DNA from: Iodobacter sp025352645
Lineage (GTDB): Bacteria > Pseudomonadota > Gammaproteobacteria > Burkholderiales > Chitinibacteraceae
Length of the DNA stretch: 64,000 nt
Direction: 5' to 3'
NCBI RefSeq assembly: GCF_033446605.1
Contig: NZ_JAWQUO010000013.1
Location: forward strand, 1-64,000
Of this stretch, positions 26,342 to 36,101 are shown in pieces (position 1 is the stretch's first letter; every line of letters starts with the position of its first letter). The position numbers and the translations under genes were made by a program. The notes under the pieces are model-generated. The model was not told the DNA's origin. It did no database searches and saw only the letters and a list, made by a program, of their open reading frames with translations.

Positions 26342-27184
26342 TCACAGCTCAATCACCCCGCCACCCACACGGTGTGCGTTGCCGCCTACGCGGATGACGC
26401 GGTTTTCGTCTACTTCTACCAAGATCACGCTGAGGCGGGATACTAGTCTGTGGATGGTGTGGCCTTGCTCTATGCGTAGCGAGAAGGGGGCGCTTTGGCC
26501 GGAGGCGAGTAGCCAGCCTGCGATATTGGCGGCGCCGGTGCCGGAGCCAAAATCCTCATAAACGGTGAATGCATCACAGGAGAAAAAGCGCAGCGTGATC
26601 AGGTTGTCGTCTCGGCACCATACGGCGGCTTGGGGTAGGTTTTTGCTGGATTCGGCTAGCTTGGCTAAGCCTTGTGGCTGTGGATTGGCTTGTAAGACGG
26701 ATTGTTGCGATTTAACTTGCACAATCAGCTGCTCTAAGCCGCAATCCACAAATAATGGCCTGCCAACAATATCTTTGGGATTAAGCGCCAGCGCTTCGGC
26801 GATTTCTATTACGCTGTGGATGGATTGCCTTGTATGCGGCGTGCTCATTTGGCTCCACCAGCGATCTGCTTGGCGTAGTAGCCATGCTTCTCCTAAATGC
26901 GTTTTAAATACTTGCGCGGCTAGGCCTATTTCATTGGGGTGGGTAGCTTCAGCGGTGGAAAGTAAGGCTTGGCAAGAGAAGGGCAGCGCGTATTGGGGGG
27001 AGTGAACGTGGACTAGGGTATCGTCATCGCTGATAAAGGCGGTTTCAGCCACGGCCATTTGATAAGCAAGCGTTTGCCTAGTTTGTTCATCAGGCATTTC
27101 GGCGGTGGTAAAGACCACCACTGGGTTTCCACCTAAGCGGCGTTCTGCAAACATATTAATAAGGTGGAAGGGGTAAGACGTCAT
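26342..27184 (-). CDS. PhzF-family isomerase
   Basis: About 280 residues of the PhzF/diaminopimelate-epimerase fold, related to the phenazine enzyme PhzF. Typical pieces are NMFAERRLGGNPVVVF, the MAVAETAFI segment with the catalytic-site Glu, VHSPQYALPFSCQALLSTAEA near the middle, and DFGSGTGAANIAGWL, the conserved glycine-rich motif in the second half. It ends with GGNAHRVGGGVIEL. ATG 27184 fits better than the upstream ATG 27211. No phenazine genes surround it, so it is probably one of the many PhzF-like proteins of unknown substrate. It is convergent with the SIR2 gene. Confidence 0.85.
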   Translation of the reverse strand: MTSYPFHLINMFAERRLGGNPVVVFTTAEMPDEQTRQTLAYQMAVAETAFISDDDTLVHVHSPQYALPFSCQALLSTAEATHPNEIGLAAQVFKTHLGEAWLLRQADRWWSQMSTPHTRQSIHSVIEIAEALALNPKDIVGRPLFVDCGLEQLIVQVKSQQSVLQANPQPQGLAKLAESSKNLPQAAVWCRDDNLITLRFFSCDAFTVYEDFGSGTGAANIAGWLLASGQSAPFSLRIEQGHTIHRLVSRLSVILVEVDENRVIRVGGNAHRVGGGVIEL

Positions 27185-27548
27185 TGTTTTAGACCTTGGT
27201 GAGTGGTGCATGTTTGTTTTAAGTTTAATTTAAACTTTCTCATATCTTTCTTTTTTATTTTATGTGCTTACTTTTTTGTTTGCATTGTTGGGTAAAATGC
27301 TGACTATTGGCAAATAATTGCAATGGGTGTAAATGTTTACACTTTGGTTTTTATGGATTATTTAAGTGGGTATTGAATGGATATTTGTTAACAATCTTCA
27401 TAAAAACCACACTTTGCTTACATTTTTTATTTACCCTTTTTACATATATCCTTATAGATCAAACATCTATTTGAAATGTAGTCTGTGCATTTGTATTACA
27501 TATTTATTTATAAATATCTATCCGTGAAAACCACAGCTTCTTGTTAGA
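27185..27548. other. AT-rich divergent promoter region (phzF-like / ppc)
   Basis: A 364-base AT-rich gap between the divergent phzF-like and ppc genes. No ORF or hairpin stands out. It should contain both promoters. Confidence 0.4.
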
Positions 27549-30350
27549 ATGAATCGTGTTTGCCCGATTCAATCAATGAACTGGATTGCTATGCCCGTAC
27601 TCGAAACGATTGCCGATAAAGACCTTCCCCTCAAACGGGATCTTGAATTACTCGCCGAACTTCTCGCTGCAACCATAAGGGAGCAAGCGGGTGTTGCTAC
27701 TGCTGAGCAGATTGAGTCCATCCGTGCGCTCGCTCTGTCTTATGTGCAAGAGAGCAATCCAGAGGCGGGTATTACCTTGGCCAAATCGCTGGCTGATTTA
27801 GACCCCGCTTCTACCGTGGCCTTGGTGCGTGGTTTTGGTTATTTCTCTCATCTATCTAATATAGCAGAGGACTTACACCATAACCGCCGCCGTCGCGCAC
27901 ACAAGATCGCAGGTTCTGCACCCCAACGCGGTAGTATTGCGGCAGCGATTAATAGCCTTACTGCAAGAGGCGTTAAGGCTACCGACATTATTAGCATGCT
28001 GGGTGAAAGCTTAATCGCTCCTGTGCTCACCGCTCACCCTACTGAAGTTAAGCGCAAAACCGTGCTGGATTCGCATCGTGCCGTGGCCGAGCTGCTGGCC
28101 GAGCGCGATCGCTTTGCGATGACCCCAGAAGAGCTCGCGGATAATCAAGCCGCTTTAGAGCGGGTGTTGTTGGCGATGTGGCAAACACGGGAAATTCGTA
28201 CTTTTAAACTGACCGTGCAAGATGAGATTGAAAACGGTGCGGCTTATTTCCGCAATACCTTCTTACACGAACTACCGCGCCTTTATTTAGATTTAGAAGA
28301 CAAGCTGGCGGCACTCTGCCAGCTGCCTGTTGCGCTGCCTAATTTTGTTCAAGTGGGTAGCTGGATTGGTGGTGATAGAGACGGTAATCCTTTTGTAACT
28401 GGAGACGTGCTGCGCTATGCGGTATCCCGTCAGGCGGGGATTGCGCTAGATCATTACTACCAGCAGTGCATGAAGCTAGAAAATGAATTGCCTATGTCGA
28501 CCCGCATTGTGGCGGTAGATGCAGAGCTGCAAAAGCTAGCCAATTTGGCCACAGATGAGAAAGATCGTAAATCAGAAGAGCCTTATCGCTTGGCGGTGTC
28601 GGCCGTGCGGGCCAGAATCTTTGCTACGGCAGTAAAAATCGGTACTTTCCATCATCAGCTGCACGATGTGGCGAATGCGGCCGAGTATCAAAATGCTGAA
28701 GAATTACTGAGTGACTTAGCCACGATTGCCACTTCGCTTAAAGCGCATGGTGCGGCACTCTTGGCGGGCGGGCGCTTACGCCGCTTACAGCGTGCGGTAT
28801 CGGTGTTTGGCTTTTATTTAGCCCCACTGGATATGCGCCAGTTTTCTGGTACGCATGAAAAAGTGATGTCTGAGCTATTTGCCCACGCAGGCTTAGAAGA
28901 ATATATGCGTTTGGATGAGGCATCGCGCCGTGTGGTACTGCTGCGCGAGCTATCAAGTGCACGGCCTTTAGCCTCTGCGTACGTTGAATACAGCGAAGAT
29001 GTGCAAAAAGAGCTGGATATTTATCGTGCCGCAGCTGAAATGCAAGCACGCTATGGCGCATCGGTACTGCCCAATTACATTATCTCTAACTGCGATTCGG
29101 TTTCGGATATGTTGGAAGTGGCGGTGCTGATGAAGGAAGTAGGCTTGGTGCAATTAGCGCCTAAGCTAGTTTCTAAAATTAATATTATTCCTTTGTTTGA
29201 AACTATTCCTGATTTGCGCAGCGCTGGCAAAATCATGACCGAGCTATTTAATATTCCGCAGTGGCGCAAGCTTTTATCCTGTCGGGATAATGTGCAAGAA
29301 GTGATGCTGGGCTATTCGGATTCAAATAAAGACGGTGGTTATCTTACTTCTAATTGGGAACTCTATAAGGCTGAGCTGACTTTAGTTGAAGTCTTTAAAG
29401 CGGCTAACTTTAAGATGCGCCTGTTCCATGGCCGTGGCGGTACGGTTGGCCGTGGTGGTGGCCCTGCTTTTGATGCGATCTTGGCCCAGCCTGCAGGCTC
29501 GGTAAATGGCCAGATTAGGATTACCGAACAGGGTGAAGTGATTACAGCAAAGTATGCCGACCGCGAAGTAGGCCGTCGTAATTTAGAAATCTTGATTTCG
29601 GCAACCCTAGAAGCCAGCTTTCCAGAAGAGTCACCACCATTAAATGATATGCTGGAACGCCGTCAGCTGATGGAAAAACTCAGCTTGATTGCTTATCAGG
29701 CTTATCGTGATTTGGTTTACGCCACGCCTGATTTTATTACCTACTTCCGCGAAGCCACGCCGATTAATGAGATTCCTAATCTTAATATCGGCTCACGGCC
29801 CGCTGCGCGTAAAAGCACCAATAGTATTGGCGATTTACGGGCGATTCCTTGGGTGTTTTCTTGGAGTCAGTGCCGCTTAATGCTGCCGGGCTGGTATGGT
29901 TTTGGTACGGCAATTAGCGATTATCTAAAAGAAGCGGGGGATGAGGGCTTGGCGCTGTTGCAACAGTTATATCGTGATTGGCCATTTTTCAACTCCACTA
30001 TCTCGAATATGGATATGGTGTTGGCAAAATCCGATATTGCCATTGCCGCACGCTATGCAGAATTAGTACAGGATAAAGAGCTGGCACAGCGTATTTTTGG
30101 CCGGATCAAGGCAGAATGGCAGCGCAGCGTAGATGCAGTGCAAGCTATTTCTAAGCATGGCGAATTACTGGCAGATAACCCAAAGCTGGCGCGTAGTTTG
30201 GATAATCGCTTGCCTTATCTTGATCCGCTTAATCACTTGCAAGTCGAGCTATTAAAGCGCTTGCGTAGTGGCGAGGCCAGTGAAGAAGTGCAGCACGCGG
30301 TGCATTTAACCATTAATGGTATTGCGGCAGGCTTGCGTAATAGCGGTTAA
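27549..30350 (+). CDS. ppc: Phosphoenolpyruvate carboxylase
   Basis: PEP carboxylase adds bicarbonate to PEP to make oxaloacetate, replenishing the TCA cycle. The protein has VLTAHPTEVKRKTVLD (catalytic His), GSWIGGDRDGNPFVT, the LFHGRGGTVGRGGG loop, PWVFSWSQCRLMLPGW and a C-terminus ending in INGIAAGLRNSG, as in the family. The 933-residue frame starts at ATG 27549. ATG 27576 (MNWIAM) and ATG 27591 (MPVLETIADKD) are later in-frame options, and the true N-terminus may be 14 residues shorter. It appears to be a single-gene unit, followed by palindromic repeats. Confidence 0.96.
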   Translation: MNRVCPIQSMNWIAMPVLETIADKDLPLKRDLELLAELLAATIREQAGVATAEQIESIRALALSYVQESNPEAGITLAKSLADLDPASTVALVRGFGYFSHLSNIAEDLHHNRRRRAHKIAGSAPQRGSIAAAINSLTARGVKATDIISMLGESLIAPVLTAHPTEVKRKTVLDSHRAVAELLAERDRFAMTPEELADNQAALERVLLAMWQTREIRTFKLTVQDEIENGAAYFRNTFLHELPRLYLDLEDKLAALCQLPVALPNFVQVGSWIGGDRDGNPFVTGDVLRYAVSRQAGIALDHYYQQCMKLENELPMSTRIVAVDAELQKLANLATDEKDRKSEEPYRLAVSAVRARIFATAVKIGTFHHQLHDVANAAEYQNAEELLSDLATIATSLKAHGAALLAGGRLRRLQRAVSVFGFYLAPLDMRQFSGTHEKVMSELFAHAGLEEYMRLDEASRRVVLLRELSSARPLASAYVEYSEDVQKELDIYRAAAEMQARYGASVLPNYIISNCDSVSDMLEVAVLMKEVGLVQLAPKLVSKINIIPLFETIPDLRSAGKIMTELFNIPQWRKLLSCRDNVQEVMLGYSDSNKDGGYLTSNWELYKAELTLVEVFKAANFKMRLFHGRGGTVGRGGGPAFDAILAQPAGSVNGQIRITEQGEVITAKYADREVGRRNLEILISATLEASFPEESPPLNDMLERRQLMEKLSLIAYQAYRDLVYATPDFITYFREATPINEIPNLNIGSRPAARKSTNSIGDLRAIPWVFSWSQCRLMLPGWYGFGTAISDYLKEAGDEGLALLQQLYRDWPFFNSTISNMDMVLAKSDIAIAARYAELVQDKELAQRIFGRIKAEWQRSVDAVQAISKHGELLADNPKLARSLDNRLPYLDPLNHLQVELLKRLRSGEASEEVQHAVHLTINGIAAGLRNSG

Positions 30351-30360
30351 TTTTAAAGCA

Positions 30361-30507
30361 TCGTAGGGGCGGGTGTCCTACGTGTTATGGGCTTGATTTG
30401 ATCTCTGTAGGGGCACAGCATGCTGTGCCCTTTGTGCATCAAATTAATTGTAGGGCGGGTGAAACCCGCGAGCGATGTTGAAAAAACGCGGGTTGCACCC
30501 GCCCTAC
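30361..30507. repeat. Cluster of three palindromic intergenic repeats
   Basis: Downstream of ppc come GTAGG-GGCGGGTGTCCTAC (30363-30381), the perfect palindrome GGGCACAGCATGCTGTGCCC (30411-30430), and a larger inverted repeat. The last has GTAGGGCGGGTGAAACCCGCG and its partner CGCGGGTTGCACCCGCCCTAC at 30450-30507. The last one matches the core of the MITE-like element at 35806-35974. Confidence 0.8.
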
Positions 30508-30641
30508 GATGTTGCAATTGCAATAGAGAGATCTAAACTGATGCCGGTTTGATGCTCAACATACTGCGGTTAAGTTGCTAGAATTTGGTTTTATCCATCC
30601 TAGAAAAGTATGCTCTGCCCCTATATTTTTTGAGTTAGTCT

Positions 30642-31109
30642 ATGCGCCTGCTGCAATTGCTCATCCTCTTTTGCCTTGCTAGCCCTGTATTCGCTGCGGG
30701 TAAGCTGCCTACGCATTTTGGTGAAAAAATGGAGGCGGCTTTATCTTGCCGTAGCGAATGGTCTAATGACTGGTGGCGCAGCTATTTTCGTCAGTATATG
30801 GGCGACCCGCTGCGGGTATGGGGCGAGGCAGAGTGGTTTGAGGCGCAAAATGCGCAATTAGGCGGCAATACGGTGAGTGAAGTATTTGTGAGCCTACCTA
30901 CATCGGGTGCCTTGATGGTGGGGGCACTGATCCCCGATCAAATTGAAACCGTGCGCAAAAAGATTGAAGCTGCTATGGGTTTTGCCTTTGTTCCGCTGGC
31001 AGGCAGTTATCCGCGTTATCTTTCCAAATTTGGCAGCGTCTTGGTGGGCCTACCTAATGATCAAACCAAGTGGTATTGCGCACGCTGGAATCTGGGCAAC
31101 CGCCCTTAG
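30642..31109 (+). CDS. Hypothetical exported protein
   Basis: A 155-residue protein of unknown function. It starts with a signal peptide (MRLLQLLILFCLASPVFAAG). The mature part is about 135 residues, rich in Trp and aromatic residues (SNDWWRSYFRQYMGDP), with two Cys residues, one near the start (ALSCRSEW) and one near the end (KWYCARW), that could form a disulphide. A periplasmic location is likely. It stands alone between ppc and the chitinase gene. Confidence 0.7.
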   Translation: MRLLQLLILFCLASPVFAAGKLPTHFGEKMEAALSCRSEWSNDWWRSYFRQYMGDPLRVWGEAEWFEAQNAQLGGNTVSEVFVSLPTSGALMVGALIPDQIETVRKKIEAAMGFAFVPLAGSYPRYLSKFGSVLVGLPNDQTKWYCARWNLGNRP

Positions 31110-31865
31110 TTTTTACTTTGGCTTGATTTGCGATGGCCACACACATCAGCGGCTATAAACCCCGCAGCGAGCCAATTGTTGGCTAACCCGCTCAGTAGTA
31201 ATTAGACAAGCAGCGAGCTTAGTACGCATGCCTAGGGTTTTTTTTATTCTCTGTAACATCAATCTATTTAAGTAGCTAATACCAATATCCCTTGGCTAAT
31301 GTGCTGCTGCTTGTCGTTGGCATGAGCTGGTTGTGGCTTTGATTTATATTTATTTTTTGAAATAATTTTGTATGTTTCAGGAAAGAATGTCTTAAATATC
31401 AGTAGTTTAATGTATACGTTTGTTGCTAAACGTGCAGCAGTTCAGCGAAATATTTATGTAATTTTTATAAGGAAACTACATTTTTTATGATTGCTTAGCT
31501 ACATAAGTTTTTTTGAATGCTGCAGTGCATTATTTTTATAATCCCTGTATTTGCTAGGCATATTAATATTTTATATCGTTAATATTGCGATGCAACATGC
31601 GTAGTGGCTTGGTCTTTTGTAGTTGTCCAGATAAGTACTGCTACTTATGCCATTGGTTTATTCTTTTGGATGATCTTGAGTGCTTGACAAGAAAAATAGA
31701 ATGGTGAGTAATGAATCCCGTCACGACCAATTACAAATAATAATGGCGTGGTGAAGCCCAAATACAGGTAAAGCTTTCATAGAATTGACAACCTGTAGGA
31801 GAGCAGCAATACCAGTTGAGATGCGTGAATAACGCCAATCGATTTAAGAGGATGGAGACTCCCTT
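31110..31865. other. Long AT-rich region upstream of the chitinase gene
   Basis: A 756-base stretch with no supportable ORF. It is AT-rich and presumably carries the chitinase control region. The bases just before the chitinase ATG contain AAGAGGATGGAGACTCCCTT, giving a GGAG ribosome-binding site. A TTGACA lies at about 31787, but no good -10 follows at 17 bases. Confidence 0.4.
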
Positions 31866-33728
31866 ATGTCTAATTACAGTCGTTTAGCAGCAATTCCTGC
31901 TGCCTTTATTGTTATGCAAGCCTTTGCAGCACCCGCATGGGATGCCGCAACCACCTATAACGGTGGCGAAGTAGTAAGTTATGCCGGTAAAGATTACAAA
32001 GCTCAGTGGTGGACCAAGGGCAATGTACCAGGCGCAGAACAGTGGGGCCCTTGGGCGCTACAAAGTGGCGGAACACCGACACCGGCCCCAACGCCTGTGC
32101 CAACTCCAGCCCCAACTCCCGTGCCGACACCGGTTCCAACGCCAGGCCCAACACCAGCACCAACCCCATCGGCTTGCTATGTAACATGGACAGCAAGCAC
32201 GGCTTATTCAGGTGGCCAATCGGTTACCTATAAAGGCCGTAACTACAAAGCACAGTGGTGGACTCAGGGTGATGACCCAACGACCAATGTGGGTGCAGGT
32301 AAGCCTTGGCTAGATTTAGGTGCTTGCACTGGCCCAACACCGGCTCCAACGCCAGTACCAACACCAGTACCAACACCGGTACCAACACCGGTTCCAACAC
32401 CAGTTCCAACACCAACACCAACTCCGCCGCCATCAGGCTCTAAGCAAGTAGGTTCATACTTTGCTCAGTGGGGCATTTATGATCGTGGTTATTTAGTGAA
32501 ACATGTTCAGACTAGCGGCTCTGCGGCTAAGATGACTTTCCTGAACTATGCCTTCGGTAATCTCTACCCTAAAAACGGCGGCTACGAATGTGGCATCGTG
32601 ACTAAGGCAGAAAATGGCGCTCAGGACGGCGGCGATGGCTGGGCTGATTTCCAAAAAGGCTTTGGCGCTAGCGATTCAGTCGATGGCGTGGGCGATGTTT
32701 GGGGTGAAGATGGTAAGGGCGGCTTAAAAGGTAACTTTAATCAGTTGAAAAAACTGAAAGCCAAAAACCCAAATCTAAAAGTATTTATCTCCCTAGGCGG
32801 CTGGACTTGGTCTAAGTGGTTCTCTAACGCGGCTTCTACCGATGCACTGCGTAAGCAGCTGGTTTCTAGTTGTATCGATGTCTACATCAAGGGCAATATT
32901 CCTTACGATGGCGGCTCCAATGCCGGTGGTAAGGGCAGCGCTGCAGGCGTGTTTGATGGGATCGATATCGATTGGGAATACCCAGGCGTGCAAGGGATTG
33001 GCACCAACACGGTTTCTCCAAACGATAAGCAAAACAACACGCTGTTGCTGAAAGAATTCCGCGCTCAGCTGGAAGCACTGACAGCAACTACAGGTAAGAA
33101 GTATGGCCTGACTGTAGCGATTGGTGCAGGGGCAGAAAAGATTGCGATGACCGAGCCTGGTGAATACACCAAGTACCTCGATTGGATCAACTTGATGTCT
33201 TACGACTTTAACGGCGGTTGGGATGCTAAGGGCCCAACAGACTTCCAGTCGCATCTTTACAATGATCCAGCCAGCCCACGTTATCTTGATCCTAAGACCG
33301 GAAAACCAGGCTTAGCTGCGCAATATAATATTGATAGCGCCGTCAAAAACCTGATTGCTGCAGGTGCTCCGGCTAGCAAAATTGTATTAGGTATTCCTTT
33401 CTACGGCCGTGGCTGGACAGGCGTTCCTAATATCAATAATGGCCTGTACCAATCGGCAACTGGCCCAGCTAAGGGCAAGTACGAGGCAGGGATTGAAGAC
33501 TACCGCGTGCTTAAAGATGCGCCAGGCTCGGTATTTGTGCATCCAATCACCAAGCAATCTTGGAAATACGATGGCAGCACATTCTGGTCTTACGATACAA
33601 CGGATGTGATCCAAACCAAGCTTGATTACGTGAAAGCCAATGGTTTGGGCGGCGCATTTAGCTGGTCCTTGGATGGCGACGATAGCGCTGGTACTTTGAT
33701 GGGTGCAATGAGCAAGGTTCGCCAGTAA
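31866..33728 (+). CDS. Secreted GH18 chitinase with two chitin-binding modules
   Basis: A 620-residue endochitinase. After an N-terminal signal peptide (residues 1-22, ending FAAPA) come two CBM5/12 modules, one near residues 23-60 and the other near 101-150. Both carry the YKAQWWT motif that binds crystalline chitin. Each is followed by a Pro/Thr linker made of PTPVPTP-type repeats. The GH18 barrel fills residues 195-620, with FDGIDIDWEYPG holding the catalytic Glu371 (DxxDxDxE) and a SLGGWTWS strand. The enzyme hydrolyses beta-1,4-GlcNAc polymers outside the cell. A GGAG site precedes the ATG, and a terminator follows at 33773. Confidence 0.95.
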   Translation: MSNYSRLAAIPAAFIVMQAFAAPAWDAATTYNGGEVVSYAGKDYKAQWWTKGNVPGAEQWGPWALQSGGTPTPAPTPVPTPAPTPVPTPVPTPGPTPAPTPSACYVTWTASTAYSGGQSVTYKGRNYKAQWWTQGDDPTTNVGAGKPWLDLGACTGPTPAPTPVPTPVPTPVPTPVPTPVPTPTPTPPPSGSKQVGSYFAQWGIYDRGYLVKHVQTSGSAAKMTFLNYAFGNLYPKNGGYECGIVTKAENGAQDGGDGWADFQKGFGASDSVDGVGDVWGEDGKGGLKGNFNQLKKLKAKNPNLKVFISLGGWTWSKWFSNAASTDALRKQLVSSCIDVYIKGNIPYDGGSNAGGKGSAAGVFDGIDIDWEYPGVQGIGTNTVSPNDKQNNTLLLKEFRAQLEALTATTGKKYGLTVAIGAGAEKIAMTEPGEYTKYLDWINLMSYDFNGGWDAKGPTDFQSHLYNDPASPRYLDPKTGKPGLAAQYNIDSAVKNLIAAGAPASKIVLGIPFYGRGWTGVPNINNGLYQSATGPAKGKYEAGIEDYRVLKDAPGSVFVHPITKQSWKYDGSTFWSYDTTDVIQTKLDYVKANGLGGAFSWSLDGDDSAGTLMGAMSKVRQ

Positions 33729-33772
33729 GATGATTTAGATTCTAGTTAGTTGATTAGCAAGCTACTAGTTTT

Positions 33773-33804
33773 AACCCTCATGCCTCGGCATGGGGGTTTT
33801 TTTT
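33773..33804 (+). terminator. Rho-independent terminator after the chitinase gene
   Basis: AACCCTCATGC and GCATGGGGGTT form an 11-bp stem with one mismatch and a CTCG loop, followed by a run of eight T residues in total. Confidence 0.9.
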
Positions 33805-33852
33805 GCCCAGCTAGGGGATAATCCCCCCTTTGCCTGATCAAACGCCTCCACC

Positions 33853-34866
33853 ATGTTACCCATTCAGTCTAATTTTAGCCTTCAACACGCCAATACACTG
33901 GGTTTGCCTGCTATTGCCCGCCATTTTTTGCGGCTGACAGATCCTGCACAATTAGCCGAGCTTTGCCTTGATCCAGCGCTTAAAGCCTTGCCTTGGCGCA
34001 TCTTGGGTGGTGGCAGTAATTTGGTATTGGCTGATGAAATTAATGCCCTAGTGATTGCGGTGGAGTTAAAAGGTCGGCGCTTATTAAAAGAAGACGATGA
34101 CGCTTGGTATATCGCCGCCACCGCAGGTGAAAATTGGCATGAGTTTGTGCAGTGGACACTGGCGCAAGGCTGGGCAGGGCTAGAAAACCTATCGCTGATT
34201 CCCGGTACAGTAGGTGCAGCACCGGTGCAAAATATTGGGGCTTATGGGGTAGAAGTCAAAGACACGCTGTTTGAGCTAACTGCCTATCGCCTTAGCGACG
34301 GGCAGGCGCGGGTTTTTAGCGCCGCAGAATGCCAATTTTCTTATCGGGATAGCTGCTTTAAGCAGGCTGAGGCGGATCAATGGCTGATTGCCGAAGTGGT
34401 ATTTAGATTGCCAAAAACCACCAACCTTAAAACCAATTACGGTGATATTGAGCAAGAGCTACACCTGCTAGGGCAGCGCACGGCCCAAGCGGTAGCGCAG
34501 GCGGTGATTAATGTACGCCAGCGCAAATTACCTGATCCTGCCGTGATCGGCAATGCGGGCAGCTTCTTTAAAAACCCTATCGTGAGTAATACGCTGCGCG
34601 CCAGCGTATTGGCCGCGCATCCTGAGCTGGTGTCTTATCCTGCTGGCCCAGCGCATTACAAGCTGGCCGCAGGCTGGCTGATCGAGCGGGCCGGTTGGAA
34701 AGGCCGTCAACTCGGGCCAGTGGGCATGTATCAAAAACAAGCTTTAGTATTAGTAAACCATGGCGGTGCAACCCAGCACGACGTAGCCCTGCTCACCCAA
34801 GCCGTACAAGCCGATGTGCGCGCGCAATTTGGCGTAGAGCTAGAAGCCGAACCCGTCTGGTGGTGA
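33853..34866 (+). CDS. murB: UDP-N-acetylenolpyruvoylglucosamine reductase
   Basis: MurB reduces UDP-GlcNAc-enolpyruvate with NADPH to UDP-MurNAc, the second committed step of peptidoglycan synthesis. The 337-residue length and motifs fit type I MurB: ILGGGSNLVLAD (FAD binding), SLIPGTVGAAPVQNIGAYG, NAGSFFKNP with the catalytic Ser, and AAGWLIERAGWKG. It ends with the family's Glu-rich VELEAEPVWW. It lies on the same strand as tatD and may be co-transcribed with it, although 117 bases of repeat-like sequence separate them. Confidence 0.95.
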   Translation: MLPIQSNFSLQHANTLGLPAIARHFLRLTDPAQLAELCLDPALKALPWRILGGGSNLVLADEINALVIAVELKGRRLLKEDDDAWYIAATAGENWHEFVQWTLAQGWAGLENLSLIPGTVGAAPVQNIGAYGVEVKDTLFELTAYRLSDGQARVFSAAECQFSYRDSCFKQAEADQWLIAEVVFRLPKTTNLKTNYGDIEQELHLLGQRTAQAVAQAVINVRQRKLPDPAVIGNAGSFFKNPIVSNTLRASVLAAHPELVSYPAGPAHYKLAAGWLIERAGWKGRQLGPVGMYQKQALVLVNHGGATQHDVALLTQAVQADVRAQFGVELEAEPVWW

Positions 34867-34983
34867 TGTATCGCATGGCTCATGGGGTATAACAATGTAG
34901 GGTGGGTGTGCAGATGTATCGTTGGCCCCATCCACGCGTCTGCATACGCATCGCATTGCCCGTCGTACAAAAAGGAAACTCCC

Positions 34984-35751
34984 ATGTGGATAGATACCCA
35001 TTGCCATCTAGATGCCCCTGAGTTTGCCGCAGACCGTGATGAAGTGGTCGCGGCAGCTAGGCGCGTGGGCGTGGGCCAGATTGTGGTGCCAGCGGTGAGC
35101 GAGGCCACGTTTGCGGACGCGCTAACCATGCGTGATCGTTATGGTTGTTTTCCAGCCTTTGGCCTGCATCCTATTTATACGGCGGTGCACCAAGACGCTC
35201 ATTTACTTACCTTGCAGCATTATTTACAGCAGCATCAGCCCGTTGCGGTGGGGGAAATTGGCCTCGATTTTTATCTGCCCAGCTTAGATAGCAATCGGCA
35301 GGTAGAGATTTTTGAAGCGCAATTAAAACTCGCCCGTGATTTTGATTTGCCAGTGCTGCTGCATTTACGTCGCGCCCAAGATCAAGTGCTTAAATATCTG
35401 CGTAAATGGCGAGTCAAAGGCGGCATCGCCCATGCTTTTAATGGCAGCGTACAGCAGGCGGATGTGTTTATCTCGCTAGGGTTTAAGCTCGGCTTTGGCG
35501 GGGCGATGACTTACTCTGGCTCGCAGCGTATTCGCAAATTGGCCCGTGATTTGCCTTTAGAAGCGCTGGTGATGGAAACCGATGCCCCTGATATTCCACC
35601 TGCATGGCTAGATCACCAACGCAATCAGCCCGCTGAGCTAGTCAAAATGGCGGAAGTGCTGGCCGAGCTGCGCGGTATTAGCCTTGCAGAGCTGGCTGCG
35701 GCTACTTCGGCCAATGCTAGAGCCATTTTGCCAGGTTTACTTAGCGGCTAA
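34984..35751 (+). CDS. TatD-family metal-dependent hydrolase/DNase
   Basis: A 255-residue TIM-barrel metal hydrolase. Metal-binding motifs visible are IDTHCHLD (HxH), VGEIGLDFY (Glu), VLLHLRRA (His), GGIAHAFNGS (His) and METDAPDIPP (Asp). The frame opens at 34882, but ATG 34984 is preceded by AAAGGAAACTCCC and directly starts the first beta strand, so it is taken as the start. TatD proteins are 3'-5' exonucleases that may process oxidised DNA. This one is closest in feel to the YjjV branch, which I cannot confirm. Confidence 0.88.
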   Translation: MWIDTHCHLDAPEFAADRDEVVAAARRVGVGQIVVPAVSEATFADALTMRDRYGCFPAFGLHPIYTAVHQDAHLLTLQHYLQQHQPVAVGEIGLDFYLPSLDSNRQVEIFEAQLKLARDFDLPVLLHLRRAQDQVLKYLRKWRVKGGIAHAFNGSVQQADVFISLGFKLGFGGAMTYSGSQRIRKLARDLPLEALVMETDAPDIPPAWLDHQRNQPAELVKMAEVLAELRGISLAELAAATSANARAILPGLLSG

Positions 35752-35805
35752 ACCTATTTATGGCTTGTTTGGACATCACCCTAAGCAAAGTCAGTAAAGG
35801 GGTTC

Positions 35806-35974
35806 CTGATTATGTCTCTTGCTCAATGGACTCTGTGTAGATGAATTTCTTGAGTGTTAGGCTTGGTTTTTGAATGTGTAGGGCGGGTGAAACCCGCGAG
35901 CCATGCTGAAGAAATACGCGGGTTTCACCCGCCCTACGATATTTATAATGAAATTGAGCAAGAGACATAATCAG
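35806..35974. mobile_element. MITE-like element with perfect 22-bp terminal inverted repeats
   Basis: The left end CTGATTATGTCTCTTGCTCAAT (35806-35827) and right end 35953-35974 are exact reverse complements. Inside is a second inverted repeat (GTAGGGCGGGTGAAACCCGCG at 35879 and its complement ending 35937). The element is 169 bp and non-coding. A truncated copy lies at 9158-9284, and a core-only relative at 30450-30507. No clear target-site duplication is visible. It ends about 90 bases upstream of the gntK promoter. Confidence 0.85.
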
Positions 35975-36061
35975 AAAAGTGCTTGCCAACGGCTTGGTGG
36001 TCTTAGCATCACTCTAAGTTTCTATTTTTTAAGCCTTTTTGATTTGCAACAAATTTATTGC

Positions 36062-36090
36062 TTGGCAGTTTTTTTATTGCGATACATACT
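36062..36090 (+). promoter_or_regulatory. Putative sigma-70 promoter of gntK-gntP
   Basis: TTGGCA (36062-36067) and CATACT (36085-36090) are separated by 17 bases. They are placed just upstream of the gluconate operator. Confidence 0.6.
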
Positions 36091-36101
36091 GTCGTCACAA
36101 A

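Noticed and set aside
32060..32430. Repetitive DNA in the chitinase region that looks like a short direct-repeat array
   Set aside because: It is the coding sequence of Pro/Thr linkers (PTPVPTP units) between the chitin-binding and catalytic domains. There are no regular spacers, so it is not a CRISPR array.
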